This document shows, one piece after another, positions 1-7,635 of a DNA stretch of 13,222 nucleotides. The translations under genes were made by a program, and so were the position numbers. How positions within the stretch are numbered: position 1 is the first letter of the stretch; every line of letters starts with the position of its first letter. Source of the stretch: ZLKRG46 sp032117915 (GTDB lineage: Bacteria; Bacteroidota; Ignavibacteria; Kapaibacteriales; Kapaibacteriaceae); assembly GCA_032117915.1 (NCBI GenBank), contig JAULYI010000244.1:1-13222 (forward strand). The letters are read 5' to 3'. The notes under the pieces were generated by a model, which worked only from the letters and a program-made list of their open reading frames with translations, had not been told where the DNA came from and searched no databases.

Positions 1-28
1 AAAGAAGTCGTCGCAAAACGATCTCCAT
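1..28 (-). CDS. N-terminal fragment of an unidentified gene running off the left edge
   Basis: Reading the minus strand past the dnaB stop, an ATG at 28-26 is preceded by AGGAG with a 7-nt spacer (CATCACC), one of the best ribosome-binding sites in the window. Nine codons follow before the edge, giving MEIVLRRLL, open throughout. The product cannot be identified. Ribosomal protein L9 was considered because rplI often neighbours dnaB, but the residues after the start do not match it well. The 63 bp between this start and the dnaB stop hold no other recognisable element, so the gene may be transcribed with dnaB. Confidence 0.5.
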
Positions 29-91
29 GGTGATGCTCCTGTGTGTCACGATACCGATAGACAATCAACCGGCGTAGAATATACGTGTTTG

Positions 92-1549
92 TTAGAACGG
101 GACATCGGGTCCCTGATCCAACATGCCAGGCGCATCCGGCCCATCGAACTGCGAGTGGACATATGTGAGGTTTGCGAATCGGGCCAAGTCCTTGTTGTAG
201 AACAGTCGCAGATCGCCGACAGGACCGTTACGCTGCTTACCAACGATGATCTCGGCGATATTCTCCGTCGATGTACCGTCCTCAAACTTCTCGATCTTGT
301 AGTACTCTGGGCGATGGACAAACATGACGACGTCGGCATCCTGCTCGATCGATCCGGACTCACGAAGGTCAGACAGCATTGGGCGCTTGTCTGCCCGTGC
401 TTCCAGTCCACGGTTAAGCTGCGACAGCGCCACCACGGGAATACTCAGCTCCTTGGCCACCTGCTTCAGAGTGTGCGAGATCGTTGAGATCTCTCGCTCG
501 CGACTCTCTGCCTTGGGTGCATGCATGAGCTGGAGGTAGTCCACGATGACAACATCGATCTTGTGCTCGATCTTCATGCGCCGACACTTTGCTCGGAACT
601 CCACGGGCGACAACGCAGCCGAATCATCTATGTAGATCTGGGCATTCATAAGCTTGTCGATCTTTGCCACGATGTCGTTCATCTCTCGTTGCGTTAGGCG
701 GCCGGACCGAAGCGCCTGCAGATTGACCTCGGCATCGGCGGAGATCAGGCGCAGCACAAGCTGGTGGGCAGACATTTCGAGCGAGAAGATGCCCACGGAT
801 TTGCCGCGGCGCGCTGCCTCACGTGCGATCGAGAGCGCGAATGCCGTCTTACCCATGGAGGGACGTGCTGCAAGAATGATCAGGTCAGACGGTTGCAGAC
901 CACTGAGCATGGAATCCAGGGAGTTGAACCCCGTGGGCACGCCCGTGATCCCATCGCTGTCACCCTGAGCCAGCTGAAAGATCTTGTCAATTGCATCCCG
1001 CGTGAGCTTCTTCATACCCATGTAGGAGCGCTTTAACCGCTTTTCGGCGACATCAAAGATTCGCTGCTCCGCACGGTCGACCTCGTCGAGTGCATCCGTC
1101 GTTTCGTCATAGCAGTCGCTGATGATCTCGCGTGCTACACCGATCAGCTGGCGCTTCAGGTAGCGCTCCAAGACGATGCGGGCATGATGCTCGACATTGG
1201 CCGATGTGACAGACCGAACACTGAGATCGGTCAGCGTATACATACCTCCGATGCGCTCCAATTCGCCGGTCCGGCTGAGTTCGTTGTTCAACGTGATAAG
1301 ATCGATAGAGATCGACCTGTTGAACATCTCGATCATCGCTTTGAAGATGATCTGATGCTTCTCATGGTAGAAGCACTCGGAGTCGAGAATCTCCATCGCC
1401 TTCGACGCGGCGTCCCGGTCGACCATCACCGCACCGAGTACTGCGACCTCGGCCTCTGTAGAATGTGGCGGTACGTTACCCTCAAGTTCCGTTAGCGACA
1501 GGACTTGCGATGGTTGCTGCTTCTTTCGTCGATCGGTATTCTGTGCCAT
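92..1549 (-). CDS. dnaB: Replicative DNA helicase DnaB
   Basis: This is the hexameric 5'-3' helicase that unwinds DNA at the replication fork and partners primase. The 485-residue length is usual for the family. An N-terminal primase-interaction domain starts near residue 25 (VPPHSTEAEVAVLGAV) and runs to about 125, followed by a linker. The RecA-like motor follows: Walker A RPSMGKTA at 229-236, catalytic Glu in SLEMS near 258, Walker B VVIVDYLQL at 333-341, the conserved SDLRESGSIEQDADVV stretch at 393-408, and the arginine-finger region GKQRNGP at 437-443. No intein is present. The ATG start is the natural one because the family's N-terminus follows shortly after it. There is no clear Shine-Dalgarno; a TATCCTTG box lies 4 nt upstream. 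The gene lies 102 bp downstream of the Gfo/Idh gene on the same strand, and that gap carries DnaA-box-like repeats. Confidence 0.98.
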   Translation of the reverse strand: MAQNTDRRKKQQPSQVLSLTELEGNVPPHSTEAEVAVLGAVMVDRDAASKAMEILDSECFYHEKHQIIFKAMIEMFNRSISIDLITLNNELSRTGELERIGGMYTLTDLSVRSVTSANVEHHARIVLERYLKRQLIGVAREIISDCYDETTDALDEVDRAEQRIFDVAEKRLKRSYMGMKKLTRDAIDKIFQLAQGDSDGITGVPTGFNSLDSMLSGLQPSDLIILAARPSMGKTAFALSIAREAARRGKSVGIFSLEMSAHQLVLRLISADAEVNLQALRSGRLTQREMNDIVAKIDKLMNAQIYIDDSAALSPVEFRAKCRRMKIEHKIDVVIVDYLQLMHAPKAESREREISTISHTLKQVAKELSIPVVALSQLNRGLEARADKRPMLSDLRESGSIEQDADVVMFVHRPEYYKIEKFEDGTSTENIAEIIVGKQRNGPVGDLRLFYNKDLARFANLTYVHSQFDGPDAPGMLDQGPDVPF

Positions 1550-1553
1550 CCTG

Positions 1554-1561
1554 CAAGGATA
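1554..1561 (-). promoter_or_regulatory. Possible -7 box of the dnaB promoter
   Basis: On the minus strand TATCCTTG matches the Bacteroidota primary-sigma -7 consensus TAnnTTTG in all but one position. It ends 4 nt before the dnaB ATG, which would imply a nearly or fully leaderless transcript. No convincing -33 TTTG partner was found, so this is a suggestion resting on position and resemblance. Confidence 0.3.
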
Positions 1562-1591
1562 ACAAAACGCTGGGCCTGTGGCAGGTCACGA

Positions 1592-1623
1592 TTAGCCACC
1601 GGTTATCCCAATGGTTATCCACA
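1592..1623 (+). promoter_or_regulatory. DnaA-box cluster / tandem repeat upstream of dnaB
   Basis: The sequence contains a perfect DnaA box TTATCCACA at 1615-1623, a near match TTATCCCAA at 1603-1611, and a weaker one TTAGCCACC at 1592-1600, all in the same orientation and 11-12 bp apart. The two stronger copies form a tandem repeat, GGTTATCC at 1601-1608 and 1613-1620, each followed by a CAAT-containing tail. It lies in the 102-bp gap between the Gfo/Idh stop and the dnaB start. One perfect 9-mer could occur by chance; the helical-turn spacing and location before a replication gene make DnaA binding plausible. No AT-rich unwinding region or other origin feature accompanies it. Confidence 0.45.
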
Positions 1624-1651
1624 ATGCCGGAAGTCCACCCGGAGCGACGCG

Positions 1652-2656
1652 TTACGGGATGACGATCTCTCGCTTGAGTTCTGCACTGGCATAGAGCGCC
1701 TCGATCACCTTCATACGCTCCACTGCCTCATCGACCGTTGAGACCATGGGAACGATGCCACGGACGGCATTGACGAAGTGCTTGAACTCCGATTCGTATG
1801 AGCGCTTGTATAGTTCGATCTGTGATCGCTGCTGTGGAATCGTCGTGGTGTGCGTCTTGCTACCCGTTCGCGTCACGAGCTTGAACGGGTTGATAAAGGC
1901 ACTGCCTTTGGTGCCAAACACGTTGCAGTAAAAGACGTCCTCCGAACGTACTAGCGACCAGCTGGCCTCGATGGTCGCCACAGCGCCATTGTCAAACTGC
2001 AGCATGGCTACGGCCACATCCTCGACACTCTTGGTGTCATGGTGATACGTTGAAGCTGTCACGCTGCGAACACGTCCGAAGTTGAAGACGTGCAGGATCA
2101 TATCGATGACGACAACACCCAGATCGACAAGCACACCACCGCCGGACTTGTCGGCTTGGGCCAACCAGCGGGCGTCCGTGCTCCGCTGCTTTACCCAGCC
2201 GGCCTTCACATAGGACACACTGCCTAGATCTCCACGTTCAACGGCATTCTTCATGTGCACAAGGTCGGGACGGAATCGATGATTCATTCCGACCATCACA
2301 TGCACACCGGCTTCCTGTGAAGCACTCTTGATTTCGGTCGTCTCTGCAAGTGTACGGGCGATCGGACGTTCAACAAACACGTGGCGCCCGGCAGCGATCG
2401 CCTTACGAGCGATCTCAGCGTGTGCATCCGTGCTTGTCGTGATGAACACCGCATGGACATCGTCACGCTTCAGCGCGTCATCAACGCTGCGGCCAACATG
2501 ATCGACATGATATCGCTCTGCAAGGATCCGGGCCTTGGAGACTGACTTGTCACAGATCGAGACGATCTTGACGCCCGCCATCTTCGAGAGAATGGGAAGG
2601 TGCAGATTTTGTGCAATGTTTCCGGCGCCGACGAGGGCGATACCAATAGTTGCCAT
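1652..2656 (-). CDS. Gfo/Idh/MocA-fold protein with substituted catalytic residues
   Basis: This is a 334-residue protein of the NAD(P)-dependent sugar oxidoreductase superfamily. The Rossmann domain starts with the dinucleotide motif GAGNIA at 10-15, and an acidic residue at the end of strand 2 (ICDKS, D36) fits NAD preference. The alpha/beta C-terminal domain includes GGGVLVDLG at 172-180. Two hallmark residues are replaced: the EKP motif reads ERP at 96-98 (the catalytic Lys is Arg), and the His of the DxGxHxxD signature is Val182 (DLGVVVID at 178-185). The fold assignment is firm, but whether it is an active dehydrogenase, acts on an unusual substrate, or only binds one cannot be decided here. 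It follows the GT9 gene by 27 bp on the same strand, so a role in surface-sugar metabolism is plausible but only from context. Confidence 0.88.
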   Translation of the reverse strand: MATIGIALVGAGNIAQNLHLPILSKMAGVKIVSICDKSVSKARILAERYHVDHVGRSVDDALKRDDVHAVFITTSTDAHAEIARKAIAAGRHVFVERPIARTLAETTEIKSASQEAGVHVMVGMNHRFRPDLVHMKNAVERGDLGSVSYVKAGWVKQRSTDARWLAQADKSGGGVLVDLGVVVIDMILHVFNFGRVRSVTASTYHHDTKSVEDVAVAMLQFDNGAVATIEASWSLVRSEDVFYCNVFGTKGSAFINPFKLVTRTGSKTHTTTIPQQRSQIELYKRSYESEFKHFVNAVRGIVPMVSTVDEAVERMKVIEALYASAELKREIVIP

Positions 2657-2683
2657 GGCTAGGAGCGTTGGGTGCGATACAAG

Positions 2684-3703
2684 TCAACGTGCAAAGATAC
2701 CGAGTGAATCAAGGCCACGGATGACCGCCTCGACCTCGATGCTACGCATACATGCAAAATGCTGCTTCGGACATGAAGCTCTTCCGATGTGCGTACATGG
2801 CCTGCAGGCTACGTCATGCTCCACAATAACATGCGGGGTCCCGTAAGGGGCGAAGCCGAACGCTGGCACGGTCGACCCGTAGAGCGCTACAACGGGTTTC
2901 CTGCGAGCCGCCGAAAGATGCATCACGCCGGAGTCGTTGGTTACGACAGCTTCGCAGGTGTCGATCATCCGCACTGTCTGCTCGATCGTCGTGGCTCCGT
3001 CCGCACGAATCACCGGCGCTTGTGTAGCATTGGCAATGGCCGCACAAACGGCGGCATCGGCCGCTGACCCAAGGAGAACCGGTGTAAGACCGAAGCGGGA
3101 CCACAAGAGCGTGCAGAGTTCGGCGAATCGCTCTGCCGGCCACTGCTTGGTCGCGTGATGTGCCCCGGGAGCAAGGGCGATTCGCCCCGTGCGTCGACCA
3201 TCGGTAGTGCCATAGGTACCCGCAATCCGTTCTTCCGGCAGCCACACCTCAGGACCGTCCACATCAAACACCAGCGGAAGATGCTCCACGGTGGATCGGT
3301 ACCGGGAAACGACGGACGATATTACTGTCGGGTAGCGCTTAAGCCAGACCAAGGCAAGTTTCTCTAGCCGATGCTTCGGGGCGCACACAACAGAACGGCC
3401 GAGCCCCCTTCGAAGCCGACGCGATCGATGGTTGTGTTGAAGGTCGACGACCAGATCGTATCTACCGTCCTGTACGGATTCCCTCAGCATGCGCCTTGTC
3501 GTAGCATTGGACTCGTGATCTCGAGAATCGACGGACCACACATGATCAACATGCGGATTATCCGTCCAGACCTCGGCGAATCGCCTGTACACCATCACAT
3601 CGATCGTTGCGGTCGGATACGTTCGGCGCAACTGTCTGACCAGTGGAGTCGACAGTACAATGTCGCCCATGGATGAAAGTCGAATGATCAGGATGGACTG
3701 CAT
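2684..3703 (-). CDS. Glycosyltransferase family 9 (heptosyltransferase-like)
   Basis: This 339-residue protein resembles the ADP-heptose:LPS heptosyltransferases, which add sugars to the lipopolysaccharide core on the cytoplasmic face of the inner membrane. It opens with ILIIRLSSMGDIVLSTP; Asp14 in the SMGD loop is in the position of the family's acceptor-site aspartate. The C-terminal half begins near 175 (IALAPGAHHATKQWP, 175-189) and contains TNDSGVMHLSAA at 255-266 with ALYGS at 273-277, the nucleotide-sugar binding region. A Cys cluster (C300, C303, C311, C318) ends the domain, as in many relatives. The exact sugar and acceptor are unknown. The start ATG lies directly before the typical first strand. 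It diverges from the STAS gene and is followed by the Gfo/Idh gene after 27 bp. Confidence 0.92.
   Translation of the reverse strand: MQSILIIRLSSMGDIVLSTPLVRQLRRTYPTATIDVMVYRRFAEVWTDNPHVDHVWSVDSRDHESNATTRRMLRESVQDGRYDLVVDLQHNHRSRRLRRGLGRSVVCAPKHRLEKLALVWLKRYPTVISSVVSRYRSTVEHLPLVFDVDGPEVWLPEERIAGTYGTTDGRRTGRIALAPGAHHATKQWPAERFAELCTLLWSRFGLTPVLLGSAADAAVCAAIANATQAPVIRADGATTIEQTVRMIDTCEAVVTNDSGVMHLSAARRKPVVALYGSTVPAFGFAPYGTPHVIVEHDVACRPCTHIGRASCPKQHFACMRSIEVEAVIRGLDSLGIFAR
2692..2699 (-). promoter_or_regulatory. Possible -7 box upstream of the Gfo/Idh gene
   Basis: TATCTTTG on the minus strand fits TAnnTTTG exactly. It sits inside the last codons of the GT9 gene, 35 nt before the Gfo/Idh ATG, and could provide an internal promoter. 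No clear -33 element was found, and an 8-mer with two free positions can occur by chance. Confidence 0.3.
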
Positions 3704-3753
3704 GCGTGCGAAAAATTGGGATATTTGCGCTCCATCACATCACAGACAACGCC

Positions 3754-4098
3754 ATGCGATTCAGCGTAGAACAAGACGACGAACTCGTCACCTTTACGAT
3801 CAAGGAACCCGTCCTTGATTCGACCAATGCGCCGGAGGTTAAGAGCGAACTGCTCATCCTCTGTCAGCCAAACGTAAAAGCGCTTATCATCGACCTGACG
3901 GCAGTCCTGTTCTGCGACTCTCAGGGCCTGAGCTCACTGCTGCTGGCCCATCGCCAGATGAGCGAGAACGAGGGCTTCGTTATTCTGGTTGGAGTACAAA
4001 CACAGGTACGCAACTTGTTCGCGATTTCGCAGATCGAGTACCTGTTCGAGTTTCATCCGACGGTGGCCGACGCGGTGGCGTGGCTTCAGTCAGAGTAA
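3754..4098 (+). CDS. STAS-domain protein, anti-sigma-factor-antagonist type
   Basis: A 114-residue single STAS domain like SpoIIAA/RsbV. It has the expected alternation: IIDLTAVLFCDSQGLSSLL at 45-63, then a beta strand FVILVGV at 75-81 and a C-terminal helix (TVADAVAWLQS). The DSQG motif at 55-58 supplies Ser56, in the region phosphorylated by partner kinases in the family, so a role in a partner-switching pathway is likely. No kinase, phosphatase or sigma factor is encoded nearby. A longer reading from a GTG at 3706 would add 16 residues with no family resemblance and leave only two bases to the divergent GT9 gene, so the ATG at 3754 is preferred. The gene ends three bases from the convergent nuoC stop. 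Confidence 0.85.
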   Translation: MRFSVEQDDELVTFTIKEPVLDSTNAPEVKSELLILCQPNVKALIIDLTAVLFCDSQGLSSLLLAHRQMSENEGFVILVGVQTQVRNLFAISQIEYLFEFHPTVADAVAWLQSE

Positions 4099-4101
4099 GC
4101 G

Positions 4102-4620
4102 TCACTGCTGCATATCGCCCTTAGGGGGCAGCGGGAGTGATCCCGGGATACCCATCAACGGGAAGTCTTTGCGTAGCGGGTAGAGCGGCTCACCATTGGC
4201 GTCCATGAAGTCTTCGGGCATATAGAATCGACGAAGGTCGGGATGACCGTCGAAGATGATGCCGTACATGTCGTATGCTTCACGCTCGTACCAGTTGGCA
4301 CCTTCCCATACGTCCACGGCCGTTGGCACATGGGGGTTGTCCTCGCGTACACCGACCTTGACACGTACATGGCTCTTGTTGTTGAGCGAGTACAGGATGT
4401 AGACCACCTCAAACCGTTCACCCGGCTTGGCCCAATCGATGACCGTAACATCGATCAGCTGATCGAAAGCCGTATCGGCGTGCTCTTTGAGTTCCCTGAG
4501 CACATCGATAAGATTGGCAGCGGGAACCTTGAGCGTCAGGTCGCCATGATGTTCAATGACCGTGACGTCGGCGGTAACGTTGTGTGCCACGTCAAGAATG
4601 GTCTGGGTCGAGAGAGCCAT
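4102..4620 (-). CDS. nuoC: NADH-quinone oxidoreductase subunit C
   Basis: This is the 30-kDa-type peripheral-arm subunit of respiratory complex I, which helps dock subunit D near the quinone site. The 172-residue protein carries the family signature WYEREAYDMYGIIFDGHPDL at 110-129, followed by RRFYMPEDF and YPLRKDFPL at 147-155. The ATG at 4620 is chosen because AAAGG lies 7 nt upstream; an in-frame TTG at 4635 would overlap the preceding stop and add five residues without reason. The tail after PLRKDFPL is short and Pro-rich. No nuoA, nuoB or nuoD lies beside it: the upstream gene is the lipid hydroxylase (11 bp away) and the downstream gene is convergent. The rest of complex I must be encoded elsewhere, or this copy is a displaced paralogue. 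Confidence 0.95.
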   Translation of the reverse strand: MALSTQTILDVAHNVTADVTVIEHHGDLTLKVPAANLIDVLRELKEHADTAFDQLIDVTVIDWAKPGERFEVVYILYSLNNKSHVRVKVGVREDNPHVPTAVDVWEGANWYEREAYDMYGIIFDGHPDLRRFYMPEDFMDANGEPLYPLRKDFPLMGIPGSLPLPPKGDMQQ

Positions 4621-4631
4621 TACGAAACCTT

Positions 4632-5279
4632 TCAACGAGAGGTTGTTGACGATTCCGATTCATGCCGGCGTGCCGATGATGGAAGCGTGCTAAAGATCAC
4701 GTCCCACAGCGGATTGCTCACACCGTATGCGGAATCACCGTCAACATAATGATGGTTCATGTGATGCTGTTTCAAAAATCGACCGATCCTGCCCCGAAGA
4801 TGCAGATGATGGGTCGCGTAATGAATCGAGTCATACGCCACGTACCCGAGGATGAATCCGGCAAAAACGCCGTGATGGTACGGTGCGAACACCGATGCAT
4901 ACGCTGCAAAGATCAGCAAAGCTAAGGGAACACTGATCAATAATGGCATCACTAATCTGGTGGCATCCCTTGGATAGTCATGATGCACACCGTGAACAAG
5001 AAAATGAATGCGCTTTCCTATGCTGGTCCGCGGGTGATAGTGGAATGCCCACCGATGCATGGCGTATTCAAACAACGTCCAGAGAAGCGCACCTGCAAAC
5101 GCACACAGGACCGTCACGACACTGTTGGTGTTCTCGACAGCAAGCCATACGTTGTATCCCACAATAGGGAGATAGACAACGACAGGTGTCGCCGGATGAA
5201 TGTGCGAGAAGTACTCCAGGACGGGATTCTCGAACAGTCGAACGGTCTCATTGCTGTTGGACACCACATTTGCGCCCAT
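4632..5279 (-). CDS. FA2H-like fatty acid / sphingolipid hydroxylase
   Basis: A 215-residue integral-membrane di-iron protein of the fatty acid hydroxylase superfamily. About four hydrophobic segments (roughly 33-49, 54-72, 110-131, 136-151) alternate with histidine boxes: HRWAFH at 75-80, HFLVHGVHH at 92-100, HYATHHLH at 153-160 and HHMNHH at 172-177. The HGVHHDYPRDATRLVMP stretch resembles eukaryotic fatty acid 2-hydroxylases, which hydroxylate the N-acyl chain of ceramides, more than sterol C4 oxidases. This suggests alpha-hydroxylation of a sphingolipid or ornithine-lipid acyl chain; the substrate is inferred. The ATG at 5279 has AGGAGG with a 7-nt spacer; a GTG two codons upstream would sit almost on that site. 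The gene is followed by nuoC after 11 bp and diverges from pbpC across only 17 bp. Confidence 0.88.
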   Translation of the reverse strand: MGANVVSNSNETVRLFENPVLEYFSHIHPATPVVVYLPIVGYNVWLAVENTNSVVTVLCAFAGALLWTLFEYAMHRWAFHYHPRTSIGKRIHFLVHGVHHDYPRDATRLVMPLLISVPLALLIFAAYASVFAPYHHGVFAGFILGYVAYDSIHYATHHLHLRGRIGRFLKQHHMNHHYVDGDSAYGVSNPLWDVIFSTLPSSARRHESESSTTSR

Positions 5280-5283
5280 AGCC

Positions 5284-5292
5284 ACTCCTCCT
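5284..5292 (-). promoter_or_regulatory. Shine-Dalgarno site that fixes the hydroxylase start
   Basis: On the minus strand CAGGAGGAG precedes the ATG at 5279-5277, with AGGAGG ending 7 nt from it. The same element is too close to the alternative GTG at 5285-5283 to serve it. It lies within the 17-bp gap to the divergent pbpC start. Confidence 0.7.
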
Positions 5293-5296
5293 GTTA

Positions 5297-7633
5297 ATGT
5301 CGAGCAAATCTACGCCCGCGATGACGAACGAGCCGATGCGCATATTTCAGTCTTTTTCACGTAACATCCTGATAATCAGCGCTGTTATATGTTTTGTTGT
5401 GGTTGGTCTTGACGTCGCATTCCCCTTTCATCCGCAGATCCGATCCGGGACAGTCGTTACCGACAGAACCGGCAAGGCGTTGACGGCCTTCTTGAGTCCA
5501 GACGACAAGTGGCGGTTCCCCGTTCGCCTGGCCGAGGTCTCGCCCATCTTCGTCAAAGCCGTGATCTTGAAAGAGGATAAGCGCTTCCGATGGCATTTCG
5601 GCATCGACCCGATAGCGATCGCACGTGCTTCGATGGCGAACCTTCTCCAAGGCCGAAGAACGTCCGGCGCATCGACGATCACGATGCAGGTGGCGCGACT
5701 GCTCGAGCCCAGACCACGCACCCTGTGGTCGAAGCTTATTGAGGCCTTCCATGCCGTGCAACTTGAGATGCACTACTCGAAGGACGAGATCCTGGAGATG
5801 TACCTGTGGCTGATACCGTACGGCGGCAACGTCGAGGGTATTCACGCTGCGACGATGTTCTACCTTGGCACGACTCCGGACCGACTCTCCGCTGCCGAGG
5901 CCGCGGCACTGCTCGTTGTTCCGAACAGGCCAACGTCACTTCGGCTCGGAGGCGACGGCGCCTCGCTCCGCTCGGCGAGGAACACGTGGATCGAGCGTCT
6001 ACGTACCGAGGGCATGCTCGGTGACGATGCAGCCGCAGCAGCCCTGTCCGAACCGGTGGTGCTGCGCCGTGCACCAACACCGCGACGCGCCTGGCACCTT
6101 AGCGTCCGTCTGGCATCGGCCTCGGCAATGGATGGCGTCGTCCGCTCATCGATCGACGGAACGATGCAGCATGCCGTGGAAGCACTTACGCACCGGCATG
6201 TGGAGCGATTGCGCTTGATGGGTATCACAAATGCCAGCGTGATCGTCGTCGATAACGCTACGCGCCGCGTTGTGAGCTACGTTGGCAGTGCCGATCCCTC
6301 GGACGTGCAGAGCTTGGGACAGGTTGACGGCATTCGCGCAATACGCTCGCCCGGTAGCACGCTCAAGCCGTTCATCTATGCGTTGGCCGTCGACCGTGGC
6401 CTGATGACTCCCAGGACGATGCTTGAGGATGTACCGGTAAGCTTCGACGGATACGCTCCAGAGAACTTTGACCGAACGTACATGGGTGCCATGACCATGG
6501 AACGGGCTCTTGCCACGTCAAGGAATATCCCGGCCGTGGCGACCCTTGAGCGCATCGGCATTGCGTCGCTGCTTGACATGCTGCAGCGTGCCGATGTGCG
6601 ATCCGTGGCACGGCAGCGAACGGGACTGAGTATTGCCCTTGGTGGCTGCGGGATGCAGCTGGACGAGCTCGTTGGACTATATGCAGCACTTGCCAATGGC
6701 GGCTTATGGAGTCCCCTTGCGTGGACTGCCAATGCACAGCAGCATGATGACACCATACGTCTGATGAGTCGGCCGGCTGCCTACATGATCTCTGAGGTAC
6801 TGACGACGGCCTCCCGCCCTGACCTTCCCAATGGTGTTGACGTCAGCGCCGACCTTCCTCGCATTGCGTGGAAGACAGGCACATCCTACGGCCGCCGCGA
6901 TGCGTGGAGCATTGGATACAACCGTCGCTACACCATTGGCGTTTGGGTTGGCAACTTCAACGGTAGCGGCAACGAAATGCTGACGGGATCGCAATGTGCG
7001 ACACCGCTGCTGTTCGACGTGTTCAGAAGTATCGACCATTCCATGGATGACCGTTGGCTGGAACGTCCCGCAGTAATGGACATGCGCTTTGTCTGCGCAA
7101 TGTCCGGCCTACCGCCGGCCGACTCCTGCACGAATCAGATGCTCGATGCATTCATTCCCGGCGTGTCGATTGCAGAACGCTGCCGGCATCAGCGCGAAAT
7201 GTACGTCGACAACTCGGGTCGCCGTTCGTTTTGCACGTCATGCCTCCCACAGACCGGCTGGATACGCCGCATGGAACTCGATATGCCGGCACCGGTACTG
7301 GCATACATGCGGGATAACGGCGTGGCCCTGCGCATGCCACCGCCGCATGACCCGCAATGTACGCGCGTGTTCGAGGGCAGCCTGCGTATCACGGCTCCGT
7401 CCGATGGAAAGGAGTACGTCCTGGAACGAGGTGTCGAGACCAAACTGCGATGCACGGCCAACGCCGAGTCTGATGTATCTACCGTGTACTGGTTCCTCGA
7501 CGATGTCTTCGTCACATCGACGCCCGCCGGCCATGCAACGTTCATCACACCGGCATCAGGCAGACATATACTGGAGTGCGTCGATGATCGGGGTCGTCGC
7601 ACGCAATGTAGGTTCACGGTACGCTACTGGTAA
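5297..7633 (+). CDS. pbpC: Penicillin-binding protein 1C (bifunctional peptidoglycan synthase)
   Basis: A 778-residue class A PBP of the PbpC type. A short cytoplasmic tail and one membrane anchor (about 23-41) precede the GT51 transglycosylase domain: catalytic Glu93 in LKEDKRFRWHFGID (91-104), GASTITMQVAR at 124-134, and SKDEILEMYL at 161-170. The transpeptidase domain has SxxK at 354-357 (STLK), SRN at 408-410 and KTGTS at 526-530. A Cys-rich linker (C600, C611, C629, C646, C649) leads to a C-terminal Ig-like BiPBP_C domain (about 695-778). All catalytic motifs are intact, so it should polymerise and crosslink glycan in the periplasm. The alpha-2-macroglobulin gene that often accompanies pbpC is absent here. 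The ATG is 17 bp from the divergent hydroxylase, so its promoter probably lies within that gene. Confidence 0.96.
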   Translation: MSSKSTPAMTNEPMRIFQSFSRNILIISAVICFVVVGLDVAFPFHPQIRSGTVVTDRTGKALTAFLSPDDKWRFPVRLAEVSPIFVKAVILKEDKRFRWHFGIDPIAIARASMANLLQGRRTSGASTITMQVARLLEPRPRTLWSKLIEAFHAVQLEMHYSKDEILEMYLWLIPYGGNVEGIHAATMFYLGTTPDRLSAAEAAALLVVPNRPTSLRLGGDGASLRSARNTWIERLRTEGMLGDDAAAAALSEPVVLRRAPTPRRAWHLSVRLASASAMDGVVRSSIDGTMQHAVEALTHRHVERLRLMGITNASVIVVDNATRRVVSYVGSADPSDVQSLGQVDGIRAIRSPGSTLKPFIYALAVDRGLMTPRTMLEDVPVSFDGYAPENFDRTYMGAMTMERALATSRNIPAVATLERIGIASLLDMLQRADVRSVARQRTGLSIALGGCGMQLDELVGLYAALANGGLWSPLAWTANAQQHDDTIRLMSRPAAYMISEVLTTASRPDLPNGVDVSADLPRIAWKTGTSYGRRDAWSIGYNRRYTIGVWVGNFNGSGNEMLTGSQCATPLLFDVFRSIDHSMDDRWLERPAVMDMRFVCAMSGLPPADSCTNQMLDAFIPGVSIAERCRHQREMYVDNSGRRSFCTSCLPQTGWIRRMELDMPAPVLAYMRDNGVALRMPPPHDPQCTRVFEGSLRITAPSDGKEYVLERGVETKLRCTANAESDVSTVYWFLDDVFVTSTPAGHATFITPASGRHILECVDDRGRRTQCRFTVRYW

Positions 7634-7635
7634 CC

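Noticed and set aside
1..28. Left-edge fragment as ribosomal protein L9, often beside dnaB
   Set aside because: The nine visible residues MEIVLRRLL do not continue as L9 does; left unnamed.
41..487. Plus-strand open frame opposite the dnaB 3' end
   Set aside because: Antisense to strongly conserved dnaB motifs, with no recognisable domain.
1550..1651. Chromosomal origin at the DnaA-box cluster
   Set aside because: Only about 100 bp between genes, no AT-rich unwinding element and no dnaA or dnaN nearby; a regulatory site is more likely.
3706..3753. Longer STAS reading frame starting at GTG 3706
   Set aside because: It adds 16 residues unlike any STAS N-terminus and leaves two bases to the divergent GT9 gene; ATG 3754 begins exactly at the domain.
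4621..4635. TTG start for nuoC overlapping the hydroxylase stop
   Set aside because: The overlap looks like coupling, but an AAAGG site lies 7 nt before the ATG at 4620 and the extra five residues include that site.
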